A DNA stretch of 64,000 nucleotides. It comes from Saururus chinensis. Lineage: Eukaryota > Streptophyta > Magnoliopsida > Piperales > Saururaceae. Shown piece after piece: positions 47,622-59,963 of this stretch. The notes beneath the pieces were generated by a model. The model ran no database searches, was not told where the DNA came from, and was given only the letters and a program-made list of their open reading frames with translations. The stretch covers positions 8,246,001 through 8,310,000 of the forward strand of contig CP141150.1 in NCBI GenBank assembly GCA_035235625.1. Reading direction: 5' to 3'. A program made the position numbers and the translations under genes. Each line of letters begins with the position of its first letter. Positions within the stretch are counted from its first letter, which is position 1.

Positions 47622-47696
47622 AGATCGATTGGCATTAACATTTCTCACTCTAATGGGCTTGGGCCAATCGATCTCAAAACCCATTGGAGTGAGAAA
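47622..47696. repeat. Interleaved inverted repeats (A-B-A'-B')
   Basis: AGATCGATTGGC (47622-47633) is complementary to GCCAATCGATCT (47663-47674). TTTCTCACTCTAATGGG (47641-47657) is complementary, with one mismatch, to CCCATTGGAGTGAGAAA (47680-47696). The order is that of a pseudoknot rather than a simple hairpin. Confidence 0.7.
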
Positions 47697-48317
47697 CATT
47701 AGGGGGGCTGGTGTGTGCCAGGCCTACTACAATGGCCCGCGAGTTGGCATGCCCCAATTACACCCCAAGGGGGTTCTGGTTCACAGGAATCAAATATCAG
47801 AGCCCCCTTATGTAAGAATGAGAACCCCTTGTGTACTATATTCAAAACCCAATGTAATCAAATCACAAGGCTCCAATAGAGCTAGACTCATCCATTCTTA
47901 GGTTAAGTTAACTGTCGGGTATGGGAGGGCATAGAGAGAGGGTAAAATAAGAATAAAGGGGTAACTCTTACATGAGATAGAGGTGGCAAAGGGCCACATG
48001 TGGCTAGGACGGTCAAGGCCTACAAGCCTTGATTGGGCGGGGCCGAATTAGGCCCTGAGTTTTAAATGTTAAGAGTTTGGAAAAAAATTTCATGTTCCCT
48101 TACATAATGAGCCTAGTGTAAAGTACATATAAAAGTCATTGTATTTCATATCAATAATACACATATTAATATATTTTATAATAAATAATATTTATATTAA
48201 TATATACCTCATACATCTCATAGACAAATAACTCTCATCCATTCGTTATGCTAGACTCATTGTCACACTTTCTAATAAGGCAAATGTAATCATTCTATTA
48301 GGCTCACTATTAATAGG

Positions 48318-48401
48318 GTTTGGCTCACTATTAATAAGGTGCATAAAAATTACTTCTAGGGTTTGGCTCACTATTAATAAGGTGCATAAAAATTACTTCT
48401 A
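48318..48401. repeat. 43-bp tandem duplication
   Basis: GTTTGGCTCACTATTAATAA and the following 23 bp are repeated head to tail at 48318 and 48361, nearly without change. Confidence 0.85.
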
Positions 48402-48634
48402 ACTTTAGACATCAAACAATGATGATATTGTTGATGACAATATCCTGCAATAATTTCTTCTTCGAATCTGACACTTTTCCTAGCGGAATTATCCATACTC
48501 AAGTGGCCTTATCCACTGGCAGATACCGATGGTCCGATGCAACGCTCCAAAGTAAAGTTTCACATCACGTTTGGCGGAACTCCCTAACTTTAACTTGGGT
48601 AGGAAGATGACCAAAATACATCAAATCAATGGTC

Positions 48635-48710
48635 CAAGAGTCTTGGTAATGGGCCCCAATTTATGATTTACGCAAGAGTCTTAGTAATGGGCCCCAATTT
48701 ATGATTTACT
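48635..48710. repeat. 38-bp tandem duplication
   Basis: The unit starting CAAGAGTCTTGGTAATGGG at 48635 is repeated at 48673 with one change. Confidence 0.85.
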
Positions 48711-50039
48711 AAGTGCATGAGCGAGGGCTTCGTGGCCATCAGATTTTGACGTGTTACTCAAATGATAAGCTACTTTTACTAAACATGCAATGTCTTAAGA
48801 TTTGTAAAACTTTACTCATATAAAATAGGACTTATCTAACCTAACCAGGTTTCTTTACCAAGACTTATGACAAACAATGTAAATCTGTCACATCATCCAA
48901 GGGGCAGTGAGAAAGGAACTTGGGAACAGGATCCAAATAGTTCCCAGGCTCCCCCACTCCATACGTGGTCAGAAAAACATTTTTCTATAATGTATATGGA
49001 GCTCGTTACCAAATCCGCAGCACAGAATAAGAAAAACACTACCAATCAAGAGCATCATTTGGAGCTCAAAAGCCTATCCCTACTGCAGCAATCCCAATCG
49101 TCATATCCCATAGAGGTCTGGAACAAGGTTTCTGATACTCCTTCTCCAAGAGGTTACAAGATCCTTGAAGTTCATGACACCTAGCTGCAACGCTCTGGGA
49201 TTTATCGATTTCACCTCAGCGAAGTAACTTTTCTTGATGTTTTGAGTTATGCGGCCTTGCATTCTTCATTCCTCTGTAACTCTACGACTGGCTAAGACAA
49301 AAAAAAATGTGGATATTGATACCCGATACCACTTGGTATCAATCAACAAATATTCCCGCTCAGCATCTTGGTGTTCCCTAGAATGTCAAGATTGGTGGCC
49401 TCCCTTTTCAACTTGCAATTTATATGTACTGATCTGGAAAGTTTAAGAAGGGAAGGTCACCAAGCACAAATATTAATAACGCCCAGGTGAAGCAAAAGGG
49501 GATTGGGAGGTGAAGGGCAAGCAAAAATTGGCTGAATCAACCAGTAAAAAAACTCTAATGTCATATTAACCATGTTGAATCCAACTCAATTTCAAAATTG
49601 CTTATTAACAACAATTTCACGCAGCCGGTAGCTACAGAAAATATGAGTACATGGACAATAACATGAAAGATTCCAACTTCAAAGTGCTTCCATCAACGTT
49701 AACATCATGTAAGAGTGTGTACTTTGAATAGTTTCTTTCTGTAACCATCGTCAGAAATGGTTAAGCTCAACTTAGAAACTTAACAGAGGTTCTGAGTGAT
49801 GCAATAGCAACTACTTTCGGTTAAACCAACGAATACTGGCTATTTGTTCATATCATTTTACATCAAAACTTGTCTTCACAACTAGTTCATTGTATTGCCT
49901 ACATTCCAAAAGACAATCAGAAATATTTAAAAACACAAATTCAAAATGGCTGCAAACAAAGCAAAAGCCAAAAAATAAAGAAAAAATTGTAACTTTTCTT
50001 AACAACAAAAACCTCTGAAGGCAATAGGATCTACCTTGT

Positions 50040-52166
50040 TCATTTCTCTGTTTCACCTTTTAATGCACCCACAGGAACCAAACCAACACCATCATGGTCA
50101 CTATCAAGACCCTGCAAGCTTACAATTCTTAATCATCCTCATGATATGTGATATGCTCCTATATGAGAGAAAGAGAGAGAGAGACCTGCTTTCTTGAAGC
50201 CTGCCCATGAGTTCGTTGTGGCCGAGCATTTAGATCAATCATTTTAGAGTCCATGTTGCCATGGTTATCAGCATGGCCATCTAACAATGGCATAGGCGAA
50301 GCCTGATTGTGATTTTGGAGTTTCTCTTTCATTGTTTGTACTGGCAATTGATTATTTTCCCGTCTAGGTTCAGGTTGATCCTTAGCCTGCAGTGTCATGT
50401 CTTCACAAGGCCCAGGTTTATCTCCAGGAAACTACATAAACCAATTGCAAAGTTACTTCTGAGAAGCTTGCCAAAGGGCAAAGATCAGTTACTTCCAAAA
50501 AGATTTGGTAGATCATAATTACAAACCTCAACTCTTTGTCTCAGTAGGAGAAACCTTCGATGGGTTCTTTTACCACCAACATGTACAATCATATCACATT
50601 GCAAGCAAAGCGAGCTTCCATCTATCTCGCAGTAAAAGAAAGCTGTACCAATTTATTTAAAAAGAGAGAAAATGTAAAATACCTATATGGAGAAGAATAC
50701 AAGCCAGATCAAAATACATAAACACTTACCAGGTGCGTTTTCACATATGTCACATCGAGGAACATCACTGGGATCAGCAAGGCCTACACGTACATGCCTG
50801 CTTGCAAGTTTGTTGCACATATGAACCTGCAACTCCAGATAAAGAAACTTATTCACATGGTTTGAAACAATATACTTTCACGGAAATAATTTTTTACATA
50901 TATTAAACACGGAAGCAGACATTATCAAACAAGAGAAGATTGCACAATCAGCTTCCAAAAGAAGAAACTCCCACAACTTTTAAGGAGCCGTGCATCGTTA
51001 CTGGCTCACTTTAATTGCCTAATCTAAATCTTAAATGTAATTCAACTTCTTCTCTTTCAACCAAAGAATTCCAGAACGTGCATATCTAAAGGGGTGACAA
51101 TCAAGTGAAAAGCATGGCTGCTGCATATGGCTGGACATCAACTAAAAATTCAAGTCAGTTTCCAACATTAGAATAAATTTGCATGTAACTATGACCAAGA
51201 ACAGAAGCCAATAGTTACAAGGAAGCAAGAGTTTAGCCATAATAAACACATATTGTTCACAACAACAACTCGAGCACCTTGAGGTCTTGAACAAAACAAG
51301 GTAGAATTTTTTTTCCCTTTTGGTAGAAGCTAAAATTATGTTGCGATGTGTGGAAAAGGCATGATCTTCTGTTCCAAAAAAGACAGGTAAGAAGAAACGA
51401 TAAAATGAAAGCAAACAACAAAAAGAGAGTAGCATCTCCACATAGCCTTTTCAATTTAGTTAAACAATAAGTCTCACTCCCAGTTCCAGAGTTTGCTGCA
51501 ACTGCTGTCAGTTTCTAATCACAAACAAGCAAAAAAAAGTCTATAACAGCAAATCGGCGACCATTAAGAGCAGCACCCATCTGTTGAACCTTTTGACAGA
51601 GAGAACAGATCAGATATATGCAAACAATGCTTACAACTTCGACGATCAGACACCGTTTGCTTTGATTAAGATTTGGAAAATTTTCAATCAAGTTCTTTTA
51701 GCTGAGATTCCTCTCGTAAAACAATCTCTACTAGAAGTTATTAGCTGACAATCTCTACAAGAAGTTAACAACTGCGCATTCAAGGGCAGGTTCTTCATAG
51801 ATTGGATTCACTCTTTACTCTTCACCAGCTGAAGAATTCGCTGAGACAAAAACTGCTCACTAACATCAAAAGCTCAGCTCTGGAAGAAGAAGTAAGCAGG
51901 CACAGCGATCGTTTTCTACATGCTAACCGACAAATTATCAAAATCCCGAAAGACCCAGATCAGATTAACTAAAACCCAGTTCAATACCATCCAAATCCTG
52001 GCGGAAAATCAAAGCAAACAGGAAGCGGGGGATAAGGAGGAGAAAGAAGAAGGAAAAGGAAGAAAGATCGCACCTTTTCATCGCAGGATCGGCAGAGAGC
52101 GGCCTCGTCGGCAGCGCAGAAGAAGATGGCGGCCGCGCCCTCGCAGACGTCGCAAAGGGTTCGCAT
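50040..52166 (-). CDS. BBX19: Double B-box zinc finger protein, BBX19-like (5 exons)
   Basis: The exons are 52074-52166, 50730-50826, 50527-50642, 50186-50431 and 50040-50111, all with GT-AG introns, giving 207 aa. Two B-boxes bind zinc: Cys5, Cys8, Cys17, Cys25, Cys28, His33 and His42, then Cys56, Cys59, Cys68, Cys76, Cys79, His84 and His91. The tail has [13 protein letters not shown] and ends GLVPVG...KGETEK, both seen in Arabidopsis BBX19 and partly in BBX18. There is no CCT domain, as expected for this subgroup. Known relatives are nuclear regulators of light signalling, flowering and growth that act through protein partners. Intron 1 is 1.25 kb. All ligands are intact and no stops occur. 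Confidence 0.95.
50827..52073 (-). other. BBX19-like intron 1
   Basis: A 1247-bp intron starting GTGCGATC and ending TTGCAG on the minus strand. It is much longer than the other three introns. Its T-rich frames (for example 51142-51454) are not genes. Confidence 0.85.
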
Positions 52167-52184
52167 GTCTCCACCCCCCGTCTC

Positions 52185-52208
52185 TCATCTCCTCCCCGTC
52201 TTCGCCAT
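52185..52208 (-). promoter_or_regulatory. Upstream ORF of the BBX19-like gene
   Basis: An ATG at 52208 opens a 7-codon frame closed by TGA at 52185-52187, 18 bp before the main ATG. A second upstream ATG (52188) overlaps the TGA and the main start in another frame and runs 36 codons to about 52078. Both would matter only if the transcript starts upstream of 52208, which a TATA-like AT-rich stretch at 52270-52300 suggests. Confidence 0.4.
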
Positions 52209-53417
52209 TGCCGTACCCGCGCAGCGAGGCCGAAGCTTCACGCGACCATCTTAGACCCGGAAATTTTAAAATATCAAAATACTTATTTTTTATTATTTGT
52301 CGGGTCTTGTCCGGGAAAAAGGCGCGGGATTTCGGCTCCGGCAGAGGAAGCGGCGGCGGCGGAAGGGGGTGGTGGAGTGAGAGGCGGGCGGATAAAGAAG
52401 GCCGAGAGGGGGTGGAGCGGTAGGGCCCTCGGCAGGGGAGTCGGAGGCGGGTGGGGCCCGCGGCGGGGGAGTGTCGAGAAGGGTCGGCGGCTCCTGGCCA
52501 CAAACTCCGATCTTCCGGCGCTTCCCAGCCACTCGTTCCGATACCCCCGCTGGACATTTGAAAAGCCGGTGATATCCGCAAGCTCTAAATTTGTACGTCC
52601 ACTCGAATCTAAAACTGACAAAACTACTCCTGCTTTCTAAAAGATTTTCTCAAATACCATGAAGGTATTTGATTAAATACGGTTCATGGCGATGGCATTT
52701 AAGGAAATGAATGTTCTGGGCGTTTCGTGATTTTGTCTGTTTGTGTCTGGCAAATATCAAAATGAGGGAGATCGGGAAACGTTTGTTGAGCTGCAACCTC
52801 ATCCGCACACAAAAATATCTTGCGGGGCCCACCCCCAACTTAGAACAAAAGAAACGAGACGCGTTTACTGTGCTGAACGAACTTCCAGTCAGGTGGGCCC
52901 CGGGATGTTTGTCTGTGTGCAGGGGAGGAGCAAGAAGATGTGCATGTATGTATGGTTGTTCACCAGAATTTTTTTAGTTTTTAAAGACACCTTAAAATAA
53001 TTAATATACGAAAAAAGACTGACGTATGTTAACAGACTTTACGTGGCACGTGGCGAGAGGACTGATAACTTTATAATGTATTTATAAAGTTTACACCATT
53101 TACATTATTGGATAAATTTATTCTTTTTTTCCTCCTTCGATGTCTTCTCTAATATCTCCTCCACGAGTCTTTTTTTTTCCGTTTCATCCTCTATTCGTCT
53201 CCGATGTCTCCTCTATTTTTAAGTCTTTTTTCTCTTTTTTTTTTTTCCAATGGCTCCTTTATTGTTAAGACTCTTTACCTTGTATTTTTTTATTATTTTA
53301 TTATACACCATTTTCAGATCTCTCAAGTTTTAGTCCAATTATCGGGTGAGACTAATTATCGGGTGAGATAGGTGACTGAATTTATCCAATCCCACTTAAT
53401 GAAAAAATCATCGCATA
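52209..53417. other. BBX19-like upstream region and spacer
   Basis: The part to 52570 is GC-rich and gives overlapping open frames on both strands, a composition effect. Beyond it is AT-rich DNA with a duplicated phrase (ATTATCGGGTGAGA at 53338 and 53356). No gene is supported. Confidence 0.5.
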
Positions 53418-53829
53418 CAACAGCACCAAGTCGGCTAGGACCTTGGTCATATGGGACTTGTCTTCAGCCTCCTCCTAGAATCGCCTCCTGAAAGCTACTC
53501 GACAAAGCACATCATTGACCAACGTGAAGAACAACTTGCTCATATTGGTCTCTGACCCGTTTCCGCCTGACACAACGGCCAGCATCTACTCAACTTTCTT
53601 GTGCCTAACTTGGCCAAAGGACGCCACTTATTTGGCGCTAAGGAGCTCCGAGACGTTGATCCAGCGAGCTTGCCACCAATAAGGACAGGAAGAGGAGAAG
53701 GTGATGTCGGGGCAGTCGAATAAAAGATGGTGGATGCCCGAATAACCTCCTGAGCTAGGACAACGAGGGTCAAGACATAGCCCAACTAGAGGTGGAGGAT
53801 GTGGCCTAGCTTCTCTGCCAATCCGGTCA
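53418..53829 (-). pseudogene. CYP71-type cytochrome P450 fragment
   Basis: In two frames on the minus strand it reads KLGHILHL, a stop, LGYVLTLVVLAQEVIRAS, then DITFSSSCPYWWQARWINVS, ELLSAK, a stop, VASFGQVRHKKVE, and LFFTLVNDVLCRVAF. These correspond to consecutive N-terminal segments of plant CYP71-family enzymes ('[31 protein letters not shown]'). The haem-binding Cys region is absent. It is an N-terminal relic with stops and a frame change. Confidence 0.7.
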
Positions 53830-55570
53830 GGGCAATGCGGGGTAAGTATGAGAAGAGGCAGCTTATATAATAAAGATATAAATATTTACTCACTTTATTA
53901 TATACAAAAAAAATAATTTACTCTCTTTATATATAACAAAGTGAATAAATATTTATACTTTGCACTCGTAAATTTCAAGCAATACAAGACCATTACCTAA
54001 AGGCCTAGGCATTAGAACAATCTAGAAGTGAATGGATGTTGGTAAATTTGTATATTTTAATATTTAACCATTTTTTAAAATTTTTTGTAGTTGGTTTTTA
54101 AATAATTTTTTGAGCTGATTTTTTATTGCAACTCAGTAACCTCCTATTACGTGCTACTTTGTTGTCTTTTTTGATGAAATAGGTGTTTTGGTTCTTACTG
54201 GTACAATTTAATTAGTTTGTTTTTGGGCATATAGAAAATGGCGAAAGAGGGCTCTGTGAGGTAAAATGGCGGATTAGGTTTCATAGATTCAATAGAATCA
54301 AAGTAGGTGTTCCAGGATAAGGGTGTTTCAGGGGGTGACGACAGTGATGATTTACCGTCTCGCTTTCTACTTGATTCCGAGGACAACAACAATAAAGAGC
54401 ATCGTCTGGTCAAGTTCGAAGCGTCTTCATCATCTTGCATATTGGGGAGTGGAGTGAAGGGATTTAGGGGGCATTTTTATCTAAATATAAAATTTAAAAT
54501 TAATATTAAATCAATAAAAAAAATTATAATTAGGCTTGAAACCCCTTGATACTAAATTAAAGGAAAGATATGTAAGGGACCCGTTACCTTCAAAAAGTAT
54601 TCAGTTTAGCGTAAGCCTTTGTAGCATGGGTTATTGGATTAATATTTTTTAAAATATGTCATCGAATTAAAATTTAATAGTGTATGATGCCCTAACATGC
54701 GTGGCATGATCCAGTAAGGGGCCCCCTTCCCCAACAACTGGATTGTCACCGAGCACTTCTTAACCATTCTGAAACTACAATGTAAATAATCTACTCAAGG
54801 TAGTAGGAGGCAGAAAACACATCTAAGATAAGATCTATGGGGTCGTCATTTGGTGAGCACCCGGACACTTTTTAACCATTTCGAAACTACAATACAAGTA
54901 GTAAAAATAAGTTGATGAATGAGCTGACGCAAAATCAATTTAATGCACTACTATTAAGCACAACCTATATAATCGAAAAGTAACGTCCATATACGATTGC
55001 AATTGCAATTGCAATTTGATGAGGTTGCGTCTGTACGGGTGAAAGAAGGCAACCAAATTTCCAGGACTAGTTAGTCGTTAACCAAACACCGATAACAGTG
55101 ATCTGGCAAGTCATGAGTTCCCAGAGCGGACAAGATGAAAAAACATGATGTACAAGAAAAGTAGGAGAGATCCGAAGTTGTTAGCTCTAGTTGGAAACGT
55201 CAAGCAGCCATAGTGAAAGCATACCAGTCACTATAGTTTGAAAAGTAGGCTATCTACCATAACTATAAGGGGAAAGAGAGGGCACAAACAATGAGAGGAT
55301 GAAGATAAAGAGGACAAACGCCACCAAGAAAGAAAGCAACAAGTTATGACCACATATGAATATAGTGGCCAGTGCCAAGCATATAGAGAAAAATGGTGGA
55401 TGTAGAAGATGGGTCGTATAAAAGAGAAGGAAAAGAAGCCGTTAACAAGTGGAGAACCGAAAGAGTGAGTAGGAGAAAGATTAAAGGGAGAAGAGGCGGG
55501 AAAGATAAGGATAAGGAAGAATGCATAAGACAATAAGAATAAAAAAATAAAGCAAGCAAAAAGAAAATGA
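53830..55570. other. Unassigned spacer
   Basis: No supported gene. A minus-strand frame at 54195-54440 (81 aa, with PLSWNTYFDSIESM) could be an exon relic but I cannot name it. Short AT runs and a GCAATT repeat near 55005 are present. Confidence 0.4.
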
Positions 55571-56292
55571 AAGTAAAGGAGGCTGTTAATGGGTAGGGTA
55601 CGAGTCCAAGTACCCACTTATTAAAATTTTATCCATATTTTACCTATTATTTATTTTCTTATTTATTATTAAATAATAAATAAAAATAATAATACACAAT
55701 AACAAATAAATAAATTAATAAACTATCTTAAATAATTTATATTTATTAAAAGCCTATCTAATGTATATTTATGTAAGCCTATTATGATAATGAGGTCAAT
55801 CCAAATATATGATAATTCAAATCACTTAGGATTGATCAATTATTCCAAAACCAACTGATTATAGATCTTTATCTAATAAAAGTATAAATTGTTCTATATG
55901 CAAGACATTTTCATTGAAGATAGAGCAACATTAGTAATTGCATAAATGTCGAAGTTGTCTATAAGCAACAACTATGGAAATCATATAAAGACACCTCTTT
56001 TAATGACAATTAATATTGGGTCAAACTTTAGTCTCCAACAAATTAAGAAATTATAACACGAATGAAATAATTACGTACAATTAAAAGATCTATTACATTA
56101 GGTCAAACCCTACTACTAATGAGCAATAAGAATGAATATTTAATAGAAAATACTTCTAGAAATTCTATCATAATAATATTTGTCTTGAGACATGACCACA
56201 TGAGGTCAAATAGGCTAAATGGGGCATATGGGTAATTGCTTATTAGATTTGGGTAATGGGTACGCTATGTATATATCCCAGGTCATGGGTAT
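55571..56292. repeat. AT-rich, possible hAT-like debris
   Basis: The left edge GGCTGTTAATGGGTAGGGTA, with AAGTACCCAC, and the right side GGGTAATGGGTACGC resemble termini and subterminal words of plant hAT elements. The middle is very AT-rich. No clean target duplication was found. Confidence 0.35.
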
Positions 56293-58502
56293 TGTAAGGA
56301 CTCTCATCTCTAAACCGGTTTTTTATTTTTTTAATTATCGGTTATCGTGAGGTTAACGCGTTTTCTAATTTTTTGGTGGTTTCAAAGATAAATAGTGTTT
56401 ATGATAGTTTTAAGAAAAATCAACATTAAGATTAGTGGTTTTAAGTAATTTTGAATCAAATGTCAATTTTTGGGATTTTTCTGAATTTTTACTATTTTTC
56501 CAAAAATTAGGTTTTTGGCAAGACCCCTGTGGGCCCCACCGTTGAAATTTTAGTTTTTGTGTCAAATGAACCTAGATATCAACTTAAGCTTATACAAAAA
56601 ATTTCAAAATTTTCTTAGATTTAATTAGTGTTCAAATTTATAAAATACCTATTTTTAGCCTATTTTTCTATTTGCACCCCACAACTTACTCATACACACC
56701 CCAAAGCCTACTATAAAAGGCTAAACCTGAGTCATTCCCATTTTGGAAATAAGTTGAGGAGGAGAGGTCAGGCCTAATTCCCAATTAGGCCCGGATTAGA
56801 AGGTGTTTAAGGTAAACTCATTCTAATTAAGTACTAAATCCTAGTTTTCCTCTTAATCCTTTCTAAATCTACCATTTCTTCTTTGTTTTAATTCATTTTT
56901 TAACATCAAAACTACTTATTTGTATTTTTACTACAAACCTTAGCTCTCAAAATCTGATTTTTATGTTCAACAAGCCGTAGATCTAAGTTTTTAATTAGGG
57001 TTTTCTTTGTTAAATCGGTTTTAATGGAGTTTAATTCAAATTCTATGTCTTTGTAAGGTTTTCAAGAAGGGTGACCATTAAATCCAAGCCTAATTAAGGG
57101 ATAAGGTAATGGACTTTTAAATTTTCAGTTTGTTTATGGTAAAACTCTTGATTTTATGGTTTATTTTGAATGGAGTTACTTGTTTTAATGTGCCAATGAC
57201 ATGATTAGAAAATAGTAATCTTTAATCCCGATTTCATAGGGTTTTATCTTGTTATGATGTGGTTTAGCATTCTGGAAGTCATGGTGGACTTTTGATGGCA
57301 TTTAGGTTCTTAGATGGTAATTTGAAGTGTTATCAATGTAGTTTCGATTTGAAAATTCGAAAGGAAGAAGATGGTCGTTTCTGCCTTGTTGGCGTTCGAA
57401 CGACCCCTCTGGGCGTTCGAACGGCAACATTGTCGGATCGATAGATTTCCAGTTCATCTGATCGAACGGCCTGCTGGGCGTTCGAACAGCCAAATTGTAA
57501 ATTTGAAATTTCCCTGTTTAGCCGATCAAATGGCCTTCTGGGCGTTCGAACGGCTACACAGCAATTTTGTGTTCTATTTGCATAATATTTATTTTGATAA
57601 TTCCACTTTAACTTGCCAATTTCATATGAATGTGGAGTGTTTTGAGCTATATTATGCTACTGGATAGGCACACTATTGAGGTTATGAAATTGAGATATAT
57701 AATTAGAGATTTGTGGAATGACTTATGGTTTGTGGCATGATGTTGGAATTGTCATCTTAATATTATGAATGGTTGATTCTCTATAGTTAAGCATATTTTC
57801 AGTAGGACTACAACCTATTAATGGACTGATTTGTCATGATAGAATGTGGTTAGTTGATGTGTGGATGTTGGTGAATGTCATGGCTTAAGGATGAAATGAA
57901 TGATCTTATATGTGTTTAGCCATTGTGGTTGAGTTTTGATTTGAGTTATGATTTCAACTATTCTTCTCCTATGACTTCCGCTAGAATTCATGATTTAATG
58001 TTAATTCACATATGTAGTGTGGTAGTGAGTAAATTTTAAGCATGTTGAAATGCATTGAGTGAAGTGTTTCTACTAGATACACACACACATGTGGGGATTA
58101 ATGATGATATGGAAGCTTGATATTATGATTTTAAATGATGCATTAGGGGTTGATGAGAGCACTTATCATAGATTAGGATTCATGTATGCCTTGCCCACGT
58201 ATCTATCATGCTGCATGCATCATGAAAATGGATTTTCAATTGAGGCTTTATCGAGGTTAATTGAATTTGACCGATTGGATGCAATGTGAAAATTGTGTGC
58301 TGGATTGATTGGTTGTGGATTAATCGAAACTTGATTGGTACGAAAGGACATGTTTTGATTTGAGTTCCTGTGTGGAACGAGTGTACTCCCTGAGTTGAGT
58401 CTAGAAAAATGGAATTATGTGGGGACGAGTTGTGTACTTGTCTTGCAGATGTGAGATTGTTATCACGAGTGTCATCTGGACTCTGAGAATCCGGTGTGGT
58501 AT
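56293..58502 (+). repeat. LTR3, first piece
   Basis: It begins TGTAAGGACTCTCATC after GGTAT. A TATAAAA at 56712-56718 suggests plus-strand transcription. At 57393-57552 it carries the palindromic module: CGTTCGAACG at 57393, 57414 and 57543, with GATCGAACGG at 57460 and CGTTCGAAC at 57479; the later units are spaced 64-65 bp. It is cut at 58503 by LTR2b. Confidence 0.6.
57393..57552 (+). repeat. CGTTCGAACG palindrome cluster in LTR3
   Basis: The arrangement GATCGAACGG, 9 bp, CGTTCGAAC is nearly the same as GATCGAACGG, 10 bp, CGTTCGAACG in the Athila LTRs (11181-11210 and 23623-23651). The sequence after it (GGCTACA, then GCAATTTTG) also resembles Athila copy C. Confidence 0.75.
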
Positions 58503-59410
58503 TGTAACGCCCGAGATTTTTCATCCCTTTTTCTCAAAACTCATAGAAATTTTTTTTTTCCATAAATCGGAGTCAAAACGATAAAATCAAAACCTGTTTA
58601 TAATTTAAAACATCATACGGTTAAACATCGTGCTATCAAATCAAATATCCTCAGGCGCTACCCGAAAACACACGTACGAATAAATTCTGCTATGATCATA
58701 GACTTTTAAATACAAATCACTCCCGGGCATCCCTGAGTACAAGTCCCCTAACAGTCCACAGACTAATCCAATCGAAAGTCCAGAATAAAACATCTTAAAG
58801 TCTCATCTCACTCAATACAGGAGATCGTGGCACAAATAACTCGCAGAGAGTCAAGCTGATACCTGAGTCAACGGGAATCAATCCACCGCTGAAACGAGCG
58901 TCCATCTCCAGGAGCTCTCCGCACAACCTGCAAAACCTCCCGTACAACGGGGCTAAAAATAGTAGGGTGAGTATTTTCATACTCAGTAGGAAAATACCCA
59001 GTAGGGGAAATCCCAAACGGTGAACTCCATAAGTTCATAAATCCATGCGTCATGCAACTCAAACATGAAGCAGACATCATAATATAATCATATCGTGCAC
59101 ATACACAAACGATCATATCAAAGGCACCATCGTGCCACAGACATATCAAGGCATCAACGTGCCAAAACATACTATTCAATCAACTTACACAAACACCCTT
59201 ATCCAGGGTCATACAATTTACTCGTACCACCGTACGCATACTCATACAATATACGCATACTTGTACGACCTTACTCGTACTATCGTATGCTCACTCATAC
59301 AGCTTACCCATACATGTACGACTTTACTCGTACAATCAGACTCATACGACCTTACTCGTACAGTCTGCACAAAATCATACTTACTGTCTTACTCAGAACC
59401 ATATTCTCAC

Positions 59411-59575
59411 AATCGTACTCATACTCTTACAGTCGTGCTCATACTCATACGCTTACAGTCTTACTCATACTCATACGCTTACAGTCTTACTCATACTCAT
59501 ACGCTTACAGTCTTACTCATACTCATACGCTTACAGTCTTACTCATACACATACAGTCGTACTCACACTCATACA
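59411..59575. repeat. 26-bp minisatellite in LTR2b
   Basis: GCTTACAGTCTTACTCATAC plus 6 bp recurs at 59451, 59477, 59503 and 59529, with degenerate units on both sides. LTR2a has a diverged counterpart (26200-26400). Confidence 0.9.
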
Positions 59576-59810
59576 CATGTCAACGACCACTAAAGCTCAT
59601 TACAACTAATAAGCTCCAGCGTCGAAATGGAAAAGAATGTCACTGGGGCAACACCTTAACCTCCGGGGAGTGACTAGACGCCATGGACTTTTCCGAAGGT
59701 AAGGCACACCAATGCTCATGGGGCACTGGATCAAACAGGTAAGAGTAGATCCATGACACTACTTACCTGAGCGCGCAAACATAAACACCCACACATAAGG
59801 GGTCACACAG

Positions 59811-59910
59811 TTGCCCACCATAATGGGTCTTATAGTGCCATAGAATCGCCCACCATAATGGGTCTTATAGTGCCAGAGAATTGCCCACCATAATGGGTCT
59901 TATAGTGCCA
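59811..59910. repeat. 35-bp minisatellite in LTR2b
   Basis: Three units of the TTGCCCACCATAATGGGTCT type start at 59811, 59846 and 59881. LTR2a has one unit. Confidence 0.9.
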
Positions 59911-59963
59911 TTGCCACTCTTGGGCAGAAACATACAGTGCTACTCTTGGGCAGAAACATACAA

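Larger units (their letters stand above)
47381..50039. other. Unassigned spacer
   Basis: No supported gene in about 2.6 kb. It holds an unusual interleaved inverted repeat (47622-47696), two small tandem duplications (48318-48401 and 48635-48710) and a few short frames without known motifs. Confidence 0.45.

Noticed and set aside
52078..52640. Several GC-rich frames around the BBX19-like first exon
   Set aside because: They are shadows of the exon and its GC-rich leader in other frames or on the other strand.
54195..54440. 81-aa minus-strand frame with PLSWNTYFDSIESM
   Set aside because: Faintly recalls the N-terminus of protein phosphatase methylesterase, but no catalytic exon follows and the match is too short to name.
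57393..57552. CGTTCGAACG as a tRNA-like B box (SINE or Pol III promoter)
   Set aside because: It shares GTTCGA with the B-box consensus, but the rest does not fit, no A box lies at the right distance, and the words are palindromic and reiterated.
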